A stretch of 64,000 nt of DNA from Bos javanicus (GCF_032452875.1 NC_083875.1:80188178-80252177); one strand, 5' to 3'; counted from the stretch's first letter, positions 32,113 through 44,304 are shown. Made by a program: numbers and translations. The notes: a model not told the origin generated them from the sequence alone.

Positions 32113-33430
32113 AAAGTTTCCATGATAAAACAATGTATGTGTATACACATCACTATAGTAATAGGCTTGCCTTGCAACCTACATCTGCAAATTTGCTTTT
32201 AAAATATGTCAGAATGCTAAAACTTAGATGTGAAAATTGTGTGTGTATGTGTGTTTGAATGAACCTTTTATTTTAGAATAGGAAACATGGTAGTTATGGC
32301 AAACAAAATATAGAAAGATTGGCTTAAAAATTTGAATGGATTTTGAGAAAAAGCTACTTTGGGAGCCTTTTTTTGTAAACATTTCATTTTTTGTGGGATA
32401 TGAATCATGTGTTGGAATCACCTGATTTAGCTGTGGTATAACTAAGTCTGGAGGTTTTGGGGGACACTCTGTTTTTAAACTTCCCCACCACCAATCATGA
32501 TTATGGTTACATGAGATTCGTGTCTTAAAAAAAGAGATCTGTGTCCCAAAGCTCTGGAATTATTTAAACCATGTACTTTGGAAGCTCATCTTTGTTCTGT
32601 TTGAGCCATAATGTTATGTCTACTTTTACCACAATCATATGGATAAGGAACTGTCAGGTCAGGCCCTCTCCCATAATGCAACAATGTAGAATCTGCTTTA
32701 TAAAGTCAACGGAAAACTCTCTTCTTGCTTTATGAAGAGGTCAGAGATAAATATTCCAGTGCATTTCTTAAAACAATGGAGATAATGTTGTTTTTTTTAA
32801 TAAGAAAAAAGTATTCATAAAAATTTGGGAGAGAGTTATAGTGGGCCCTTGAAAATACTTGTGGTTAAAAGTGTGGTGCTATTATATTTTTGCAAATGTG
32901 AGACGTTCAGATTTCTAATGTGCTCAATGAAATACAAAGAGAAAAGTTGTTAATTATGGAGTGTTAAATTCAGGGCAGCCTGATATACTTCAATTTGCAT
33001 AATAAATATTCACTCTTTTGGAAAGAAATTGTTACAGAATATTTTCTTCCCATTGAGTAGGAAATGTACTCCTTCCCCTTTATATGTTTTATTTATTATA
33101 TGATAATCCACTTTCTGGCACTTCTTTATCATATCAATAATAAATTCTATATATTTTGGGCTTTGTGTGGGTTCGTTCATGAAGCAACTTTTCATCTGTT
33201 AATATCATGTCTCCAACAAATGGCTTCTTTTCTTCATGTTTTCATCTTTTATTTTTATTACAGTATTGTTATTTTCTACAGTCACCAGGAACACTGAATT
33301 AGCAACACCAAAGCATTACTCTTAGGGAAAATACAGGGTCCTAACCATCTCTGGTCATAATATTTACACAGCTAGGTAAATTGGTCAATACATAAACTTG
33401 TTTTTGTTTAAGGAGATTTTATTTAATGTA
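32113..33430. other. No gene seen
   Basis: A long AT-rich stretch without recognisable repeats or credible frames. Short frames at 33,010-33,297 have low-complexity composition. Confidence 0.5.
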
Positions 33431-33619
33431 TTATTGTTGATTTATTAAAATTGAATTCACATTGATAGCACTAAAACTCATGCCTGAAGGAAGCTTATCT
33501 GACACATATTCTTTCTCTGTAAGGTACATCACAGCCTTCTTGCACTTTGGAATACTGGACAGCACTTCTGCACTATGCTTGGGGGTCATTTTAAGCAGTG
33601 AAAGCATCAATAAAAGCAA
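33431..33619 (-). pseudogene. Pogo/Tigger-like HTH fragment (candidate)
   Basis: This short minus-strand frame of 62 residues contains KCKKAVMYLTEKEYVSDKL followed by SGMSFSAI and NVNSI. The pattern basic run, LTEK..VLDKL-like helix, SGMS-SA, NVNxST resembles the N-terminal CENP-B/pogo-type helix-turn-helix that lets Tigger-family transposases bind DNA. The copy looks shortened between SAI and NVNS, where the family has several more residues, and then ends. There is no catalytic DDE region nearby. It is probably a relic of a transposon or processed copy. I rely on pattern memory, so confidence is modest. Confidence 0.35.
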
Positions 33620-33639
33620 AAAGTTGTGAAAATCCTGGC

Positions 33640-34010
33640 ACTACATAGACAAGGAAAGGACACAGTTTGTATCATGAAAGCTGAAATAAGAAGGCAGAGC
33701 CCTCTTAAACGTTGTGAGGAGAGCATATATGGTAATACTATGCTTGGCAAGTCGTAGGCTCTCAGTTAAGTACCCAGGATTGGTGCAGGGAAGGGTAGCT
33801 TCATGGAGAAAGTGACTTTTGAGCTGAGCCTTGACGTGTGAGAAAGGTGTCCACGGTGCACTGCTGGTGGGAGGAGGCGCACAACACGCTGGGCTTCTAA
33901 GCCCTTTGTGGTTTTGTACCTTATATGGCCCCTTGTAGTCAAGCATGGTGCTGGGAATATATAGTTACTCAGTTAATAAATGTTGACAGGTTGGAGGGGC
34001 CCCTTTTGAT
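33640..34010. repeat. Ancient L2/MIR-type remnant
   Basis: The phrases gcttcatggagaaagtgacttttgagctgagcc and agcatggtgctgggaatatatag ... ttaataaatgttgacagg match old mammalian LINE/SINE sequence. No coding support. Confidence 0.4.
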
Positions 34011-34555
34011 CTTTTTGTCATCTGTTGCTTTGCTAAGCCACCTGTTTTCATAATAACACATATCTTTGGCATGTTATACACCAATCTTTGGAAATTTAGT
34101 CTGTAGTAATTGAATAACAGAAGGTATATACTTCAACTAAGAGTTGTATACTTCCAAACTGATTTTGAGTAAGAATGTGGCTGGAAAATGAAAGGGAGAA
34201 AGAAAATAAGAAAATATGTGTGTGTGGGAGAGAAAGAGAAAAGTGACATTATTATTATGGGTGAATCTTAGCAGTATAATATTAAGTGCAATAGTGATTT
34301 CCCAAAGAATATATGCTAACATACCAACTGGAGAAACAGGGCACCTAATGTCACCAGTGAGGGGCCTCTGAATGTGATTTACTGAGAAAAACATAGCACA
34401 TAGCATCACTTCTGTGATATTCCTGCCAAAATATAAATCCTGAATGCAATAGAAAGGAAACATCAGGAGAACCCAAATTGAGTGATGTTAATAAAATACC
34501 AGACAAATATTAAATGTCGTGAAGAGCAAAGAATGGTGAAGGAAATGTTTGAGAT
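34011..34555. other. No gene seen
   Basis: Unassigned AT-rich sequence. Confidence 0.5.
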
Positions 34556-34566
34556 TAAAGAAGACT

Positions 34567-34841
34567 GCTGCTGCTGCTGCTAAGTTGCTTCAGTCATGTC
34601 CGACTCTGTGTGACCCCATAGACAGCAGCCCACCAGGCTCCCCCGTCCCTGGGATTCTCCAGGCAAGAACACTGGAGTGGGTTGCCATTTCCTTCTCCAA
34701 TGCATTAAAGTGAAAAGTTAAAGTGAAATCGCTCAGTCGTGTCCGACTCTTAGTGACTCCATGGACTGCAGCCTACCAGGCTCCTCCATCCATGGGATTT
34801 TCCAGGCAAGAGTACTGGAGTGGGGTGCCATTGCCTTCTCC
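34567..34841 (-). mobile_element. Bov-A2 SINE (dimer)
   Basis: A minus-strand dimer with a (CTG)n head. A perfect 11-bp target-site duplication, taaagaagact, is at 34,556-34,566 and 34,842-34,852. Confidence 0.96.
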
Positions 34842-34869
34842 TAAAGAAGACTAGAGACACACAACTAAA

Positions 34870-35250
34870 TGCTTTTTGAATCTGGATCAGATTTTTGTAC
34901 TTGAAAAAATTGCTGTAAACACTATTATTGGGACAGTTGAAAAAACTTAAAAATGGACTGTTGCTAAATTATAAGTATAGAATCAATGTTACATGTTCTC
35001 ATTTGTGGTTATGTAGGAGATTTTCTTTGTTCTTAGGACATACACACTGGTGTGTTAGGGGGTGAAGACGCAAGATATATGCAACTTATTTTCAAATGAG
35101 TTGTAGAATAATAACTCTATAAACATATATAAATCAAATATAAATAAAGTTATATCAGGGCTATATGGGGAGTTCTTTGTGCTATCCTTGAAATATTTTT
35201 GTAATTTTGAACTTATTTCAAAATAAGGAAAAAATCTATAAAATAAAGCT
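34870..35250. mobile_element. Ancient LINE-like 3' remnant
   Basis: The order ctgtaaacactattattggg, ggacatacacactggtgtgttagg, gagttctttgtgctatccttg and gaacttatttcaaaataag matches a common old mammalian repeat 3' region. The family is not asserted. Confidence 0.4.
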
Positions 35251-36551
35251 AAAACAAAACAGTAGATATAGCACTATACCTTTCATAGACTTAAGATACT
35301 AGAGTAAGATGTTCTAAAAAAGAACTACATATAGAAACGATAAAATTGTATTAAAGGAGGGGATGATGGCCAGGATTTGGTATGCTTGCCATTCTGGGTT
35401 GGGGAACCAGGGGGTAGGATAGAAGGCTACTAAATGTTGTCTGGTAGAATATTGTGAGATCCCCCCCCCTTTTTGTTTCAGCAGTTATTAGATTCACTGG
35501 TGCTTATTACATTATTAAAAACAAGAAATTAGAAAAAGCATGAGCCAAATAAATGAGGGCCATACATAGAATGTGCTGAGAGTGTCATGAGACATATAAC
35601 ATGATTAATCTATTTGTTTTCATCTGAGGTCAATTTAGAAAAAAAAATGGTAAGTGAGAGAGAGGGCAGAGGGAAAGAGAAATGGAAAAATCAAAGAGTC
35701 AGAAAAGAATGGGACATCAGGTCTTTTGAGGGAAAAGAAAAAAAATAAAGCAAGTCTGAAGAAATAAACTGAAGAAATGAGTGAGAAAAGACTGAGCTTA
35801 TTTCTGAGAGAAGAATGGGTTGGAAGAAATCGAAAGAATGAGAACTGGGAATGCTGAGGCAGACGAAAAACCTAAATGGCATTTCTGAACCGCAAGAGGG
35901 ACACTGTGTCTCCACAGAGGAGTGTCAGCCAAAGGGCCAGATTCCAGGAAAGGGTGATGTGGTTAAACAACACACTAAGGTTTGGTCTACAGAAGGCTGA
36001 CACTCAGCCAGCTGGGCTTTTCCAAAAACTTGGAGAGTTGTGGTCAGTTCTGGCTTCTTCAATACTCCAAGCTATTAATTAGGAGAAACCGCTAGGTTGA
36101 CCTGTGGCCATAATCACCTATGATGAGGGCTTATGCCTAGATATTTGCTGTAGGTAACTGAAGGCACTCCTCTGGGAGCTGCCATCTTGTGTCAGCCTCT
36201 GGTGTCCAGTGGAAGTAGTGCATGCTGGAGGCACACAAGGCAAACTGGGAATTGTGCAAAGTGCAGATGCATTTATCAAGGAAATTCGTCACTCATAATC
36301 ATTGTCCTGTGGCCTTTGAACGCTCAGTGATGACAGGCCAACAATGACTCTCCTTATCAGCATTGACATGACCAGAACACTCTGGAAATACACAAGCTGG
36401 CTCCGGGTTTAGTCCTTCCTCTGTTTTTCTCTATGATCTTTGGAAAGAAAACCAACCAAAGCAGATGCCTCTGTTGGAGTGGGAAAGGGGTGATTCATTT
36501 TGTCCTCGTGAGGGGGAAAACAAGGATTTTAGCTCCTGCTTACCTAGCCTT
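35251..36551. other. No gene; purine-rich tract at 35,640-35,860
   Basis: Apparently unique sequence with a C-run at about 35,461-35,469 and a roughly 220-base strand of strongly purine-biased composition. No recognisable transposon or gene. Confidence 0.5.
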
Positions 36552-36728
36552 TGGGGCTTTCCTGGTGGCTTAGATAGTAGAGAATCTGCCTGCAATGCAG
36601 ATGTCCCGGATTCGATCCCTTAGATCCCCTGGAGAAGGAAATGGCAACCCACTCCAGTATTCTTGCCTGAAGATCCCATGGACATGGGAACCTGGCAGGC
36701 TACAATCCATGGGGTCACAAAGAGTGAC
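36552..36728 (+). mobile_element. Bov-tA SINE, slightly deleted
   Basis: A tRNA-like head (ggctttcctggtggcttaga) followed by a BovA body with a small deletion near 36,620. It ends at cacaaagagtga. Confidence 0.9.
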
Positions 36729-37119
36729 TGCTCTTCACCTTGGATCTGTTTTTGTGCTGAGCTAATCACAGCCCCCTGAACAAATGGTGATTTCCTCTTA
36801 TCACTCCCTCCATTCACTTGAAATGTCCTATTTCCCTATTTCTCTCAACCTGGGAAATAGAATAATTTTCTTTGATGTTAAATAAATGCTCTGTTCGAGT
36901 GGTACTTCTTCCATAAAACTCCTATATCCTGTGCCCCTGACCATCCCACTTACACACAGGGTCTCTCACCCCTTGGGAACCCCTCCTGTGTTCTTTGGAT
37001 GTCTTTCAGAGTTAGAGTGCTTCACTGCATTAATTTATTTACATATCTTCTACTTCTGTCCATTGGGGACAGAGCATTAAATTCCACACTCAATGAATGT
37101 TGAGCAGCTCTATGATGAA

Positions 37120-37312
37120 TAAGGCCATTTTAGTGCTTTACACACCTTGCCTCATTTAAGCCTCACACAGCCCTAGAAGGTGGTTACTATTATCATTAAT
37201 CCTGTCCTTAGAGAAAACAAGCCTCACAGAGGATAAGCTATTCATCTAAGACCATAGCATTATTAAGCCATAGAAGTTGGATTTCAACATAGATAGTCTG
37301 ACTTCAGAGTCC
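37120..37312 (-). mobile_element. MIR SINE
   Basis: Antisense MIR order: gtgctttacacaccttgcctc, cacacagccctagaaggtgg, gaaaacaagcctcacagag. The preceding 36,729-37,119 is unassigned. Confidence 0.7.
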
Positions 37313-37321
37313 TCCCTGGAT

Positions 37322-38008
37322 AGTTCAGTTCAGTCACTCAGTTGTATCCAACTCTTTGCAATTCGGTGGACTGCAGCATGCCAGGTCTCCCTGTCCATCA
37401 CCAACTCCTGGAGTTTACTCAAACTCATGTCCACTGAGTCGGTGATGCCATCCAACCATCTCATCCTCTGTCATCCCCTTATTCTCTCACCTTCAATCTT
37501 TCCCAGCATCAGGGTCTTTCCCAATGAGTTAGTTCTTTGCATCAGGTGGCCAAAGTATTGGAGTTTTAGCTTCAACATCAGTCCTTCCAATGCATATTCA
37601 GGACTGATTTCATTTAGGATGGACTGGTTGGATGTCCTTGCAGTCCAAGGGACTCTCAAGAGTCTTCTCCAACACCACAGTTCAAAATCTTCAATTCTTT
37701 CTTTATAGTCCAACTCTCACATCCATACATGACTACTGGAAAAACCATAGCCTTGACTAGATAGACCTTTGTTGGCAAAGTAATGTCTCTGCTTTTTAAT
37801 ATGCTGTTTAGGTTGGTCATAACTTTTCTTCCAACGAGTAAGCATCTTTTAATTTCATGGCTGCAATCACCATCTGCAGTGATTTTGGAGCTCCCCAAAA
37901 TAAAGTCAGCCACTGTTTCCACTGTTTCCCCATCTGTTTGCCATGAACTGATAGGACCAGATGCCATGATCTTGGTTTTCTGAATGTTGAGCTTTAGGCC
38001 AACTTTTT
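37322..38008 (-). mobile_element. BovB LINE, 5'-truncated
   Basis: A minus-strand copy from the 3' tail (agttcagttcagtcactcag) to the middle of the C-terminal coding region, stopping near 38,008 in a T-run. Frames are broken near 37,713 and elsewhere. Confidence 0.92.
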
Positions 38009-38029
38009 TTTTTTTACAGGAAAAGTGAC

Positions 38030-38303
38030 TGCTGCTGCTGCTAAGTCGCTTCAGTCGTGTCCAACTCTGTGCAACCCCATAGATGGCAGCCCACCAGGCT
38101 TCCCCATCCCTGGGATTCTCCAGGCAAGAACACTGGAGTGGGTTGCCATTTCCTTCTCCAATGCATGAAAGTGAAAAGTGAAAGTAAAGTCACTCAGTCG
38201 TGTCCAACTTTTAGCTACCCCATGGACTGCAGCCTACCAGGCTCCTCTGTCCATGGGATTTTCCAGGCAAAAGTACTGGAGTGGGGTGCCATTGCCTTCT
38301 CCA
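38030..38303 (-). mobile_element. Bov-A2 SINE (dimer)
   Basis: A minus-strand dimer with a (CTG)n head directly downstream of the BovB and next to the L1 at 38,304. No clear target-site duplication. Confidence 0.94.
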
Positions 38304-39800
38304 ATAAATTCTTCAGTACCATTTTTCTAGATTCCATATATGTGTGTTAGAATACAATATTTATCTTTCTCTTTCTGACTCACTTCACTGTATATAATAT
38401 AATAGGTTCTAGGTTCATCCACCTCATCAGAACTGATTCAAATGCATTCCTTTTAATGGCTGAATAATATTCCATTGTGTATATGTACCACAACTTCTTT
38501 ATCCATTCATCTGTGGATGGACATCTAGGTTGCTTTCATGTTCTGCTGCTAAGTCGCTTCAGTCATGTCCGACTCTGTGCGACCCATAGATGGCAGCCCA
38601 CCAGGCTCTGTCATCCCTGGGATTCTCCAGACAAGAACACTGGAGTGGGTTGCCATTTCCTTCTCTAAAGCATGAACGTGAAAAGTGAAAGGGAAGTCGC
38701 TCAGTTGTGTCTGACTCTTCGAGACCCCATGAACTGCAGCCCATCAGGCTCCTCTGTCCATGGGATTTTCCAGGCAAGAGTACTGGAGTGGGGTGCCATT
38801 GCCTTCTATTGTAAATAGTGCTGCAATGAACAATGGGATACATGTGCTTTTTCAATTTTGGTTTCCTCAGGTTATATGCCTAGGAGTGGGATTGCTGGGT
38901 CATATGGTGTTTTTTTCCCTAGTTTTTTAAGGAATCTCCATACCATCTTCCATAATGGCTGTATCAGTTTACATTCCCACCAACAGTGCAAGAGCGTTCC
39001 TTTTTCTCCACACCCTCTCCAGCACTTATTGTTTGTAGACTTTCTGATGATGGCCATTTTGACTTGTATGAGGTGATATCTCATTGTAGTTTTGATTTGT
39101 ATTTCTTTAATAATGAGCGATGTTGAGCATCTTTTCTTGTGTTTTTTAGCCATCTGTATGTCTTCTTTGGAGAACTGTCTATTTAGGTCTTTTCCCCACT
39201 TTTTGATTGGGTTGTTTGTTTTTCTGGGATTGAGTTGTATGAGCTGCTTGTATATTTTGGAAATTAATCCTCTGTCAGTTGTTTCATTTGCTATTATTTT
39301 CTCCCATTCTGAGGGTTGTCTTTTTACCTTGCTTATAGTTTCCTTTGCTGTGCAAAAGCTTTTAAGTTTAATCAGGTCCCACTTCTTTACTTTTGTTTTT
39401 ATTTCCTTTACTCTAGGAGGTGGCCATAGAGAATCTTGCTTTGATTTATGTCATTGAGTGTTCTGCCTATGTTTTCCTCTAAGAGTTTTATAGTTTCTGG
39501 TCTTACATTTAGGTCTTTAATCCATTTTGAGTTTATCTTTGTGTATGGTGTTAGGAAGTGTTCTAATTTCTTTTACATGTAGCTGTCCAGTTTTCCAAGC
39601 ATTATTTATTGATGAGACTGTCTTTGCTTCATTGTATATTATTGCCTCATTTGTAAAAAATAAGGTACCCACAGGTGCATGGGTTTATTTCTGGACTTTC
39701 TATTTTGTTCCTCTGGTCTATATTTCTATTTTTGTGCCAGTACCATACTGTCTTGATGACTTGTAGTATAATCTGAAGTTAGGAAGGTTGATTCCTCCAG
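38304..39800 (-). mobile_element. L1 LINE, ORF2 C-terminal part and 3' UTR
   Basis: The minus strand reads from just past the ORF2 stop into the reverse-transcriptase end (gattcctccag at 39,800). The frame at 38,872-39,153 encodes the Cys-rich C-terminus (CWRGCGEKG, HCWWECK). It is interrupted by a Bov-A2 at 38,540-38,808. It is more diverged than the 18-24 kb L1. Confidence 0.9.
38540..38808 (-). mobile_element. Bov-A2 SINE (dimer) in L1
   Basis: A minus-strand dimer with a short (CTG)n head, inserted in L1 ORF2 sequence between catgttct and attgtaaatag. At most a 4-base duplication (ttct) is visible. Confidence 0.93.
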
Positions 39801-40030
39801 CCCTTAAAGTCAGTTTTATGTAATATTAATATAGGATTCCAGCTCTCTTTTTGTTACTGGTTGCATACTATATCATTTTTCCTTTTTAAACTTTTAATAT
39901 ATTTGTGTATTTGAATAAAATGTCTCTTGTAGGCACAATATAATTGGATCATTAAAAAGAATCCAGTGAGTTTGATTGGAATATTTAGTCCATTTACATT
40001 TAATATAATTACTGCTAAGTTAGCATTTAT

Positions 40031-40230
40031 GCTGGCTCAGAGGTTAAAGCGTCTGCCTCCAATGTGGGGGACCTGGTTTGATCCCTGGATCGGGAAGATC
40101 CCTTGGAGGAGGATGGTAACCCACTCCAGTATTCTTGCCTGGAGAATCCCATGGACAGAGAAGCCTGGTAGGCTATAGTCCACCGGGTTGCAAAGAGTCG
40201 GACACGACTGAGCGACTTCACTTTCACTTT
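40031..40230 (+). mobile_element. Bov-tA SINE in old L1
   Basis: It starts within the tRNA-like head (ggctcagaggttaaagcg), followed by a complete BovA body and a tcactttc tail. Confidence 0.92.
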
Positions 40231-40367
40231 CTTTCGCTTTCTATACATCTTATATCCTTTCTGTTCCTCTAATTTCTCTATTTCCTTTTTTGTACTAAAT
40301 AGATAGATTCTAGTATCCCATTTAAATTCTCTTGCTGTTGTTTCTTTTACTATGTTTTATGCATTAT

Positions 40368-40806
40368 CATGTATGGATGTGAGAGTTGGACTGTGAAGAA
40401 AGCTGAGCGCCGAAGAATTGACGCTTTTGAACTGTGGTGTTGGAGAAGACTCTTGAGAGTCCCTTGGACTACAAGGAGATCCAACCAGTCCATCCTAAAG
40501 GAGATCAGTCCTGGGTGTTTGTTGGAAGGACTGATGCTGAAGCTGAAACTCCAGTACTTTGGCCACCTCATGCGAAGAGTTGACTCATTGGAAAAGACCC
40601 TGATGCTGGGAGGGATTGGGGGCAGGAGGAGAAGGGGACAACAGAGGATGAGATGGCTGGATGGCATCACCGACTCGAAGGACATGAGTTTGAGTGAACT
40701 CTGGGAGTTGGTGATGGACAGGGAGGCCTGGTGTGGTGCAATTCATGGGGTCACAAAGAGTCGGACATGACTGAGCAACTGAACTGAACTGAACCGAACT
40801 GAACTG
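40368..40806 (+). mobile_element. BovB LINE 3' fragment in old L1
   Basis: A 5'-truncated copy with a frame open at 40,369-40,770 (contains MYGCESWTVKKAERRRIDAF, ending AIHGVTKSRT) and a gaactgaactg tail. A 9-bp target-site duplication, atgcattat, is at 40,359-40,367 and 40,807-40,815. Confidence 0.94.
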
Positions 40807-40950
40807 ATGCATTATTTTATTAGCAGTTGCCCTGAGGATTACAATTAACATCTTAGCATAAAACAACCTAATTTTTATTAATAACCAGCTTACTATCACA
40901 GTATATAAAACTCTGCTGATGGATTGTATTTAATGTAATATTATTCTTTT

Positions 40951-42142
40951 CATAACACATGAGTTGTTAAATATGATTTATTTTTATATTCTTTTAACAT
41001 TTCTTATATAATTCCATGTCAAGTCGTGTATGTCTTGCTTCAAAGAACTTTTAATTTAGTTTAGGAAAAAACACAGATATATGTCAAGTCCAGTGACAAT
41101 GAGATATTTAAATATTAATTCAAGACAATAACAGACATGAGTAACAACTAATTTATTGACCTACAGTTGTACACCTACACATGTCTAGATAGGAGATGTG
41201 TAGTGGCTTAATAACAGGACATTTCAGGAAAATCAGAGTCGGTGTGAAGATGATCAAAGAAGACTTTAAGGAGTTGGAATTGGATCTAGTAGGTGTGGAG
41301 GTGTACAAACTCACTGAAATGTAAGAGAATGAATGGGAACTCTCTAAGCTGTCTTCTGTCTTTTCAGTGAAACCGGGGATGAGGCTATTTGTTTACTGTT
41401 TGTCTGTAGGACCCAGAACATTGCCTGACACATTAGAGGTGCTCGGTAAATATTGACCAGATGACAAAATGAGTGAATTTGGTTGAATACATCAGTTAGG
41501 GGTGTAACTGAAACCTTGGAAGAGAGATGATACATTCTGAAACATTACCTTTGGACTATTTGCTAGGTAATTGATAAGAGGGAAATAGCCTATTCTTTTT
41601 CAATTATTAGGGACACTGCAAAATTTTCACTTTTACTTAAAAATCTCTACTCTGAATTCTTTTCTGGGAGTTCAGAGAAATTGAAGGTAGATACTTTTGT
41701 GTCTGTACATTTCAGTGATAGAAATGGGGTGACAAAAGTTCTGCAAATATTGAGAAGAGAGATAATAAGAAATATGTGGGAACATTGCTTTGAAACATCT
41801 GAAACGGCTCTATTACTTTCCTTTCTTTAATTCACTTTCTAGTCCTTGACTCTCCAGGGTCATCAGAAGCAGAAAACTTCAATAATTCCAGCAAATATCA
41901 GCAAAAATACATGAATAGAGTTTATTTTTAAGGGTTTGAACATTTTTATGTTAGCTCTTTAATGAGATAAATCTTGTATATTTATAGATTTTATGTTGTA
42001 TAAATCTTTGGTTAAGGTTAACTTAAAGTTAACCTTAAAGTAATTTGCTTCATCCTTCAATTTCTTGGCCACTGGAGAAAGGAATCTAGCTAAAGGCTGA
42101 AAGTTGAGGTTAAATTTCTCTTTAATTGCAATTGCTTTGCTG
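40951..42142. other. No gene; perfect palindrome at 42,012-42,038
   Basis: Mostly unassigned DNA. About 41,390-41,480 (cattgcctgacacattagagg ... tcggtaaatattgacc) looks like an L2-type tail. A 13-1-13 perfect inverted repeat is at 42,012-42,024 and 42,026-42,038. Confidence 0.45.
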
Positions 42143-42623
42143 ACTTTGCCGACAAAGATTTGTCTAGTCAAAACTATGGTTTTTCCAGTAGTCATGTATG
42201 GATGTGAGAGTTGGACTATAAAGAAAGATGAGCACCAAAGAATTGATGCTTTTGAACTGTGGTGTTGGAGAAGACTCTTGGGAGTCCCTTGGACTGCAAG
42301 GAGATCAAATCAGTCAATCCTAAAGAAAGTCAATCCTGAATATTCATTAGAAGGACTGAGGTTGAAGCTGAAACTCCAATACTTTGGCCACCTGATGTGA
42401 AGAGCTGACTCATTTGAAAAGACCCTGATGCTGGGAAAGATTGAAGGCTGGAGGAGATGGGGACGACAGAGGATGAGATGGTTGGATGGCATCACCGACT
42501 CAATGGACATGAGTTTGAGCAGGCTCCGGGAGTTGGTGATGGACAGGGAAGCCTGGTGTGCTGCAGTCCATGGGGTCGCGAAGAGTGGGAGCGACTGAGT
42601 GACTGAACTGAACTGAACTGAAC
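42143..42623 (+). mobile_element. BovB LINE 3' fragment
   Basis: A 5'-truncated copy starting at ctttgccgacaaag. One frame is open to 42,400 (MYGCESWTIKKDEHQRIDAF). The tail ends gaactgaactgaac. Confidence 0.92.
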
Positions 42624-44304
42624 AGCAGTCGCAGAGCCAGTAGAGGGTGCAGTGTACCTATCCTTTGATTTCTGGGATTGCAAATAAGTGCATAGGTTGG
42701 ATACTCCTCAAATAGCCTAGATAAACAAGACTTCATTTCATCTAGAGAGAAAGGAGTCTGGGACTATGATTTGGTCTTTGGTGATCTCGATTTTATATTC
42801 AGGAATTAGCAGATATATAGAATCATTTTATTACCATTGGAGAATGCTGAGGATGGTGCTTTATGAAGACTGTTTTTGTTTTGCTTCCCTGGTGAAAAGT
42901 CATTTGAGCATTTTGTACCAAGTCCACAAAAAACTGGCCTGATTAAACTCATCAACCAGATTAGATTCTGGGTATCCAGGATTGCTTGCGTAATGGGTTG
43001 GGCATTTTTGCTAATCCTTGAAATCTTTGATGTGGCTGCTGACTGGGAGCTAGGATGCATTCTTCCCCTCTGGCTCATCAGCTTCCATTCCGTGAGTCTC
43101 CAGTGTCTGTGCTACTTTATCTCCACAGCTGACTTAGCAGAGATAGGACGCCTCCTGTTCTCTTCTTTCTTGCCTGACTCACTCCCACAGTGTTATTCTC
43201 CCCTAGCAACAGGGCGGTGGGCTGAGCAAATGAGGCAGCACCCCCCGCTTGCCAGCTCACCCCCTTCTGAAGCTGTCTGTTTATGCAACATTTTGCTCAT
43301 TCTTTCTCCATCAAATTCTCCAAGTTTCCAGGTACTTATTCAGAGGAGTTCATGTGAGGTCTTTTCTTTCCCTTCACTTACCTTTCAGCATGGAAATGAA
43401 TTTAGTAATAGTATTATCAGTCCATCTTTTTTTTTTTTTTTTTTTTTTAGCATTTCTTGGGGATCTTATGCTTTTGACATTGGCTTTTTGTCTTGTGATA
43501 TCTCTTGTATTTCTTGAGCAGGTGTTTAAATCTCTCCTTTTAATTTAGCTTCCCCACCCCCCCCGCCCCCCGCCGGTTTATGCTGTCTCTCTGAATCCAG
43601 CTAGAAGGTGAATTAATACTTGTGGCTGAAAAGAAGCTCTTTTGACCTAGGATCCTGGTCTTCTACATGAGAGTTAAGGCCTTTCTCATTTGGCTAAAAG
43701 TATTTCAGAGAAAAAAATATGGAAATTCAATACTAATCAGTAATTCTGTCCTCTACCCTTTAAAGAAAAGGGATTTGTACTTTTGGGGATCAACTTATTT
43801 TCTCCTTCCCTTTTGACAGGTTTTGGTAAATGTTCCACTCCAATAATATGTTAACATTTTCCGAGTTGATCCAGGTTAAAAAGTAAGTAGACTCTGTTTT
43901 GTTCTCCTTCTCCTTGGTTCTTTCTCATCATCACCTTTAGCCACTGCCCCTCTCCCATTTCTTTCTCCTACCAGGTCAGAATCTGCCCTCTGCTTGTTTC
44001 GGGTCAGTATGCTTGCAAGAATTCCAGTTTACTGCTTGGTTAATCACTAATCAGTCTCATGTGACATGCTTTGTGAGATAGACTAACTGTTGACTATTCT
44101 TAAAGTATAGCTGTAGTGACAAAATCATTACAAATGTCTTTGGCTACTGTATTCAGAAAATATCTTAAATATATAAGAATTTGGAAAGCAGCTTTATCCT
44201 TTAAAGCAGTTTTACTCAATACTGCAGTTGGCTTAGAGATCAAGAAGGGATCTGGGTCTGTCTAATCTGTCTAATCCCCAGCACCAGGATTGTGATGGAA
44301 AAGT
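42624..44304. other. No supported gene
   Basis: No recognisable repeat. It contains a 20-base T-run near 43,429-43,449 and a C/G-rich patch at about 43,549-43,574. The longest frame (42,876-43,517, plus strand, 213 codons) has a translated T-run, no known motif and no homologue I recognise, so I do not call it a gene. Confidence 0.45.

Larger units (their letters stand above)
39801..40950 (-). mobile_element. Older L1M-like remnant (endonuclease start to inter-ORF region)
   Basis: Segments 39,801-40,030, 40,231-40,367 and 40,807-40,950 correspond to the beginning of L1 ORF2 and the region between ORF1 and ORF2 (ttttgttactggttgcatac; cttgtaggcacaatataattgg; ttgccctgaggattacaattaac). It is interrupted by a Bov-tA and a BovB. 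It abuts the L1 above with about 2 kb of reverse-transcriptase sequence missing. Confidence 0.65.

Noticed and set aside
42876..43517. The longest open frame outside recognised retrotransposons (213 codons, plus strand)
   Set aside because: It contains a translated T-run (eight or more Phe), shows no recognisable domain, has no promoter or splice context, and overlaps low-complexity DNA. Chance is the simplest explanation. A protein search with a conserved mammalian hit would overturn this.
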